The notes under the pieces: generated by a model
Databases searched by the model: none
What the model was told of the DNA's origin: nothing
Seen by the model: the letters and a program-made list of their open reading frames with translations, nothing else
Program-made: the position numbers and the translations under genes
Part shown: positions 62,909 to 64,000 of the stretch, one piece after another
Numbering within the stretch: the stretch's first letter is position 1
How the letters are laid out: each line of letters begins with the position of its first letter
From: Notospermus geniculatus
Lineage: Eukaryota; Nemertea; Pilidiophora; Heteronemertea; Lineidae
Direction: 5' to 3'
Length of the DNA stretch: 64,000 bases
Assembly (NCBI GenBank): GCA_002633025.1
Contig: NMRB01000304.1
Location: 117,857 to 181,856 of the forward strand

Positions 62909-64000
62909 CTGTGGAGAGAGGACAACCATGTCAGAAATCTACCACATATTCCCAGCGCATGTGCAATTACAGTGGAACCCCGGTCGACGACCACCCCTAT
63001 AACGCGACCACCCCGGAAAGACGACCAGTTTTCAATTGTCCCGATTGTTTTTCTCTTTATTTCCCTTTGGAGAGTTTCACTAACGCGACCACCCCGCTAT
63101 CCAGACCGCGACCACAGCTTTGGCTGTCCCAAGTGGCAATTAGCACCTCGGTAACACGACCACCCGCAACCTAATTAGTGGTCTGATTATCAAACAAAGG
63201 CGAGTCAGCAGTGTGTGTGTACCAAACAGGACCAATTAACACATGGCATAAGCCACGTGCATGACGGTTGGGGTCAGCGATCATAAAAGGCAGGCCTAAG
63301 CATGAGACGGGCGCAATATTTACACGGAATTCACCATTTCCACACCTGCCAGTCGTCCATCCTAGTCGACACAGTGTCAGTGGGCTATTTGCTTACTAGT
63401 ATCAGGCCAGGCTGGAGATGGTCTAGTCTGGTTTATTAAACGAAACATGGATAAAAAAGAAAATATGACACTCAGTTTACTTCGGTCTGGATCGGCACTC
63501 ATCGGGCCGATTTCGGTAAGGCGACCACCCCGCTAACGCGACCACTTTGGGTCTGTCCCGTGGGTGGTCGTGTTACCGGGGTTCCACTGTAGTTTGTAAT
63601 GATAACGTCACAGTGACATTACATAAAGTTAATCTTACATTTTGCTGTAATGCTTCTATATCGCAGTTTCTATCGTTTACTTGAAGGGCTTTATTGTACC
63701 AGTATTGTGCTTTTGCTCAGACACCTTACTTGGGAACTCAGGGGGTGGCTTATTCAGCGCTCACTTGACCATTTCAGACCAGTCATGGGCATTTGGATGG
63801 TTGTCGGAGTTTCAAGCAAGTGTGGGGTCTGCATGCTCATATTAACACCACACCACACCACACCAGAGTTCCAGAATCTGGTGTATGTTTGCAGTAATGT
63901 ACGAACATCCAGCTCCCCAAAGTTGCTTGAAACTCTGTGACAACCCTCCAAATACCCGTGGACAAGTTGAGAGTAGCAACTATGCAAAGATGAAGGTTGT
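62909..64000. other. LDAH intron or upstream sequence with a MITE
   Basis: No coding exon was found. The MITE at 62968-63591 occupies most of the first 700 bases; the remainder shows nothing supported. Confidence 0.5.
62968..63591. mobile_element. pogo/Tigger-type non-autonomous element flanked by TA
   Basis: The ends TACAGTGGAACCCCGGT and ACCGGGGTTCCACTGTA are perfect inverted repeats bounded by TA. Subterminal words GACCACCCC and AACGCGACCACC repeat at both ends and inside (63000-63030, 63090-63110, 63515-63545), like transposase-binding repeats. No transposase ORF is seen. Confidence 0.8.

Overview
This is nuclear DNA of an invertebrate animal. Genes have many short exons with GT-AG introns, and introns and spacers are crowded with short inverted-repeat elements, tRNA-derived SINE-like pieces and minisatellites. 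Protein similarity to vertebrate orthologues is high, and the spacer DNA is dotted with TAGGCCTA words. A marine deuterostome (echinoderm, hemichordate, lancelet) or a lophotrochozoan fits; the species cannot be fixed from the sequence alone. Five single N's (8230, 11788, 16303, 50524, 53863) look like scaffold joins.

Layout. (1) 8769-18560, + strand: the kinase domain of a CLK2-type LAMMER kinase, with the N-terminal exons not found in the window. One exon exists in two diverged, frame-exclusive versions (15471-15558 and 16352-16442), and exons 4-6 are duplicated around an N. (2) 25164-35065, + strand: a complete ten-exon SLC22 organic-ion transporter of 566 residues, preceded by a tandem duplication of a possible 5' leader exon. 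(3) 43849-50034, - strand: SDHA, complete except that the exon or exons for the N-terminal FAD-binding segment and the flavinylation histidine are missing. A strong NRF-1-like site and an ETS site lie just upstream. (4) 51236-about 52506, - strand: a homologue of C2orf50 (CIMIP5). (5) 58761-60612, - strand: a 615-residue disordered orphan protein on one coding exon, with a likely 5' leader exon and TATA-like box near 61.8-61.9 kb. (6) 62250-62908, - strand: the 3' coding exon of LDAH, which runs off the right edge. A possible isolated first coding exon lies at 2437-2583 (+).

The genes do not form an obvious pathway: a splicing kinase, a solute carrier, a respiratory-chain enzyme, a ciliary protein and a lipid-droplet hydrolase are simply neighbours. 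The unusual content is the repeat fraction. More than twenty fold-back elements are visible. Several share a short terminal motif close to GGGYCRTATTCA while their long arms are unrelated between copies yet still self-complementary within each copy. Others are nested inside one another (57.2-58.5 kb), arranged as a tandem hairpin array split by another element (39.2-40.8 kb), or form a near-perfect 235-bp palindrome (30.0-30.3 kb).
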